Shown here: in pieces, positions 63,300-64,000 of the stretch | Layout of the letters: each line of letters opens with the position of its first letter | Position numbering within the stretch: position 1 is the first letter of the stretch | DNA from: Nocardia cyriacigeorgica | GTDB lineage: Bacteria; Actinomycetota; Actinomycetes; Mycobacteriales; Mycobacteriaceae | NCBI RefSeq assembly: GCF_010858045.1 | Contig: NZ_JAAGVC010000005.1 | Coordinates: 141,088-205,087, forward strand | Direction of reading: 5' to 3' | DNA: 64,000 nt | Notes under the pieces: model-generated | What the model saw: only the letters and a program-made list of their open reading frames with translations | What the model was told of the DNA's origin: nothing | The model's database searches: none | Translations under genes and position numbers: made by a program

Positions 63300-64000
63300 A
63301 TGCTCACCGAGACCACTCTCGACCAAACGCAGCGCGCCGCCATCGGGTCGGTGCCCACCGGCCTGTTCATCGACGGCCAGTGGCGCGCGACCGTCGCCGA
63401 ACTGCCCGTGATCGACCCGGCGACCGGACAGACCCTGTGCACCGTCGCCGATGCCAGCCCCTCGGACGGCCTCGACGCCCTCGCGGCCGCGGCGCACGCG
63501 CAACCGGAGTGGGCGCGTACCCCCGCCCGCGACCGCGCCGACCTGCTCATGCGAGCCCATCAGGCCCTGCTCGACGACACCGAGCGCCTCGCTCTCGTGA
63601 TGACCCTGGAGATGGGCAAACCGCTGGCCGAGGCGCGCGGCGAAATCGCCTACGCCGCAGAGTTCTTCCGCTGGTTCGCCGAAGAGGCCGTCCGCATCGA
63701 AGGTGGCTATCGGCCTGCGCCGCGTGGCGGCTCCCGATTCCTGGTGACGCGACAGCCGGTCGGCCCGAGTCTGCTCATCACGCCGTGGAACTTCCCGATG
63801 GCCATGGGCACCCGCAAGATCGGCCCGGCGCTGGCCGCCGGCTGCACCTGTGTGATCAAACCGGCCGCGCAGACGCCGTTGTCGACGCTGGCGCTCGCCG
63901 AGATCCTGCGCACGGCCGGCCTGCCCGACGGCGTGGTCAACGTGGTCACCACCTCCGATCCCGGCGCGGTGATGGCACCGATGATCCGGGACGGCCGCTC
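63300..64000 (+). CDS. Succinate-semialdehyde dehydrogenase-like enzyme, partial
   Basis: The first 233 residues of an NAD(P)-dependent aldehyde dehydrogenase; the gene runs off the right edge, so the catalytic Cys is not visible. It reads FIDGQWRATVAELPVIDPATGQTL, ALVMTLEMGKPLAEARGEI, the cofactor-binding TPWNFPMAMGTRKIGPALAAGCTCVIKPA, and TPLSTLALAEI, all typical of succinate- or glutarate-semialdehyde dehydrogenases. ATG 63300 follows an AAGGGAG with about eight bases of spacing. Divergent from the aminotransferase and probably its pathway partner. Confidence 0.88.
   Translation, partial: MLTETTLDQTQRAAIGSVPTGLFIDGQWRATVAELPVIDPATGQTLCTVADASPSDGLDALAAAAHAQPEWARTPARDRADLLMRAHQALLDDTERLALVMTLEMGKPLAEARGEIAYAAEFFRWFAEEAVRIEGGYRPAPRGGSRFLVTRQPVGPSLLITPWNFPMAMGTRKIGPALAAGCTCVIKPAAQTPLSTLALAEILRTAGLPDGVVNVVTTSDPGAVMAPMIRDGR

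Noticed and set aside
1..64000. CRISPR arrays, tRNA or rRNA genes, insertion sequences, integrases
   Set aside because: None was recognised on reading the window. A tRNA scan and an IS search would be needed to exclude short or degenerate copies.

Overview
This is a high-GC actinobacterial chromosome segment, most likely Nocardia or a close mycolate-containing relative. The backbone keeps the Mycobacterium tuberculosis gene order around Rv2861c to Rv2793c: mapB, mqo, an ElaA-type acetyltransferase, a ChlI/ChlD fusion, cobO, cobB, cysG, efpA, proS, the Rv2844 and Rv2843 homologues, rimP, nusA, ylxR, infB, rbfA, a DHH phosphoesterase, dinF, a metallophosphoesterase, pptT and truB. Synteny and family names come from memory and visible motifs; no database search was run.

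Layout. (1) 1-6.3 kb: an aminophosphonate uptake and degradation operon on the minus strand (PhnS/T/U/V-type transporter, phosphonatase-like hydrolase, FAD oxidoreductase), divergent from a GntR/HutC regulator with two operator palindromes. (2) 6.3-20.7 kb: a TetR/hydrolase pair, methionine aminopeptidase, and late cobalamin genes (cobQ, ChlI/D fusion, cobO, cobB, cobE-like) mixed with hydrolases, mqo and an acetyltransferase. (3) 20.8-29.3 kb: an accessory block between cobE and cysG. It holds an EACC1-like gene coupled to a membrane-anchored caspase with a degenerate cyclophilin (PpiB-like) ectodomain, flanked by two diverged copies of the cobE 3' end plus a structured palindrome. It also holds an integral membrane protein, two paralogous DoxX-like proteins, and an APH-type kinase pair behind a KstR-like operator. 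(4) 29.4-43.6 kb: cysG, efpA and proS, interrupted by a PPOX/yaaA pair, an ectoine-type ABC importer (ehuBCDA) and a flavoprotein/acyl-CoA dehydrogenase pair. (5) 43.8-55.5 kb: the translation and transcription-factor block rimP-nusA-ylxR-infB-rbfA, then a DHH phosphodiesterase, a MATE exporter, a phosphoesterase, pptT and truB. (6) 55.5-64 kb: a TetR/DUF4345 pair with a long palindromic operator, then a catabolic cluster of unknown substrate: FCD-GntR, two Asp/Glu-racemase/maleate-isomerase-like enzymes, a D-2-hydroxyacid dehydrogenase, an amidase, a DUF3830 protein, a class III aminotransferase and a semialdehyde dehydrogenase. Two identical operators lie in its two divergent promoter regions.

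The most interesting locus is the EACC1/caspase cassette at 20.8-22.8 kb. It reads as a one-protein membrane receptor-protease: a cytoplasmic caspase with intact His and Cys, one membrane helix, and an extracellular PpiB-like domain whose isomerase residues appear lost. A second window-wide signal is that at least thirteen genes have a TANNNT -10 box ending 6-8 bases before the start codon, which predicts leaderless mRNAs.
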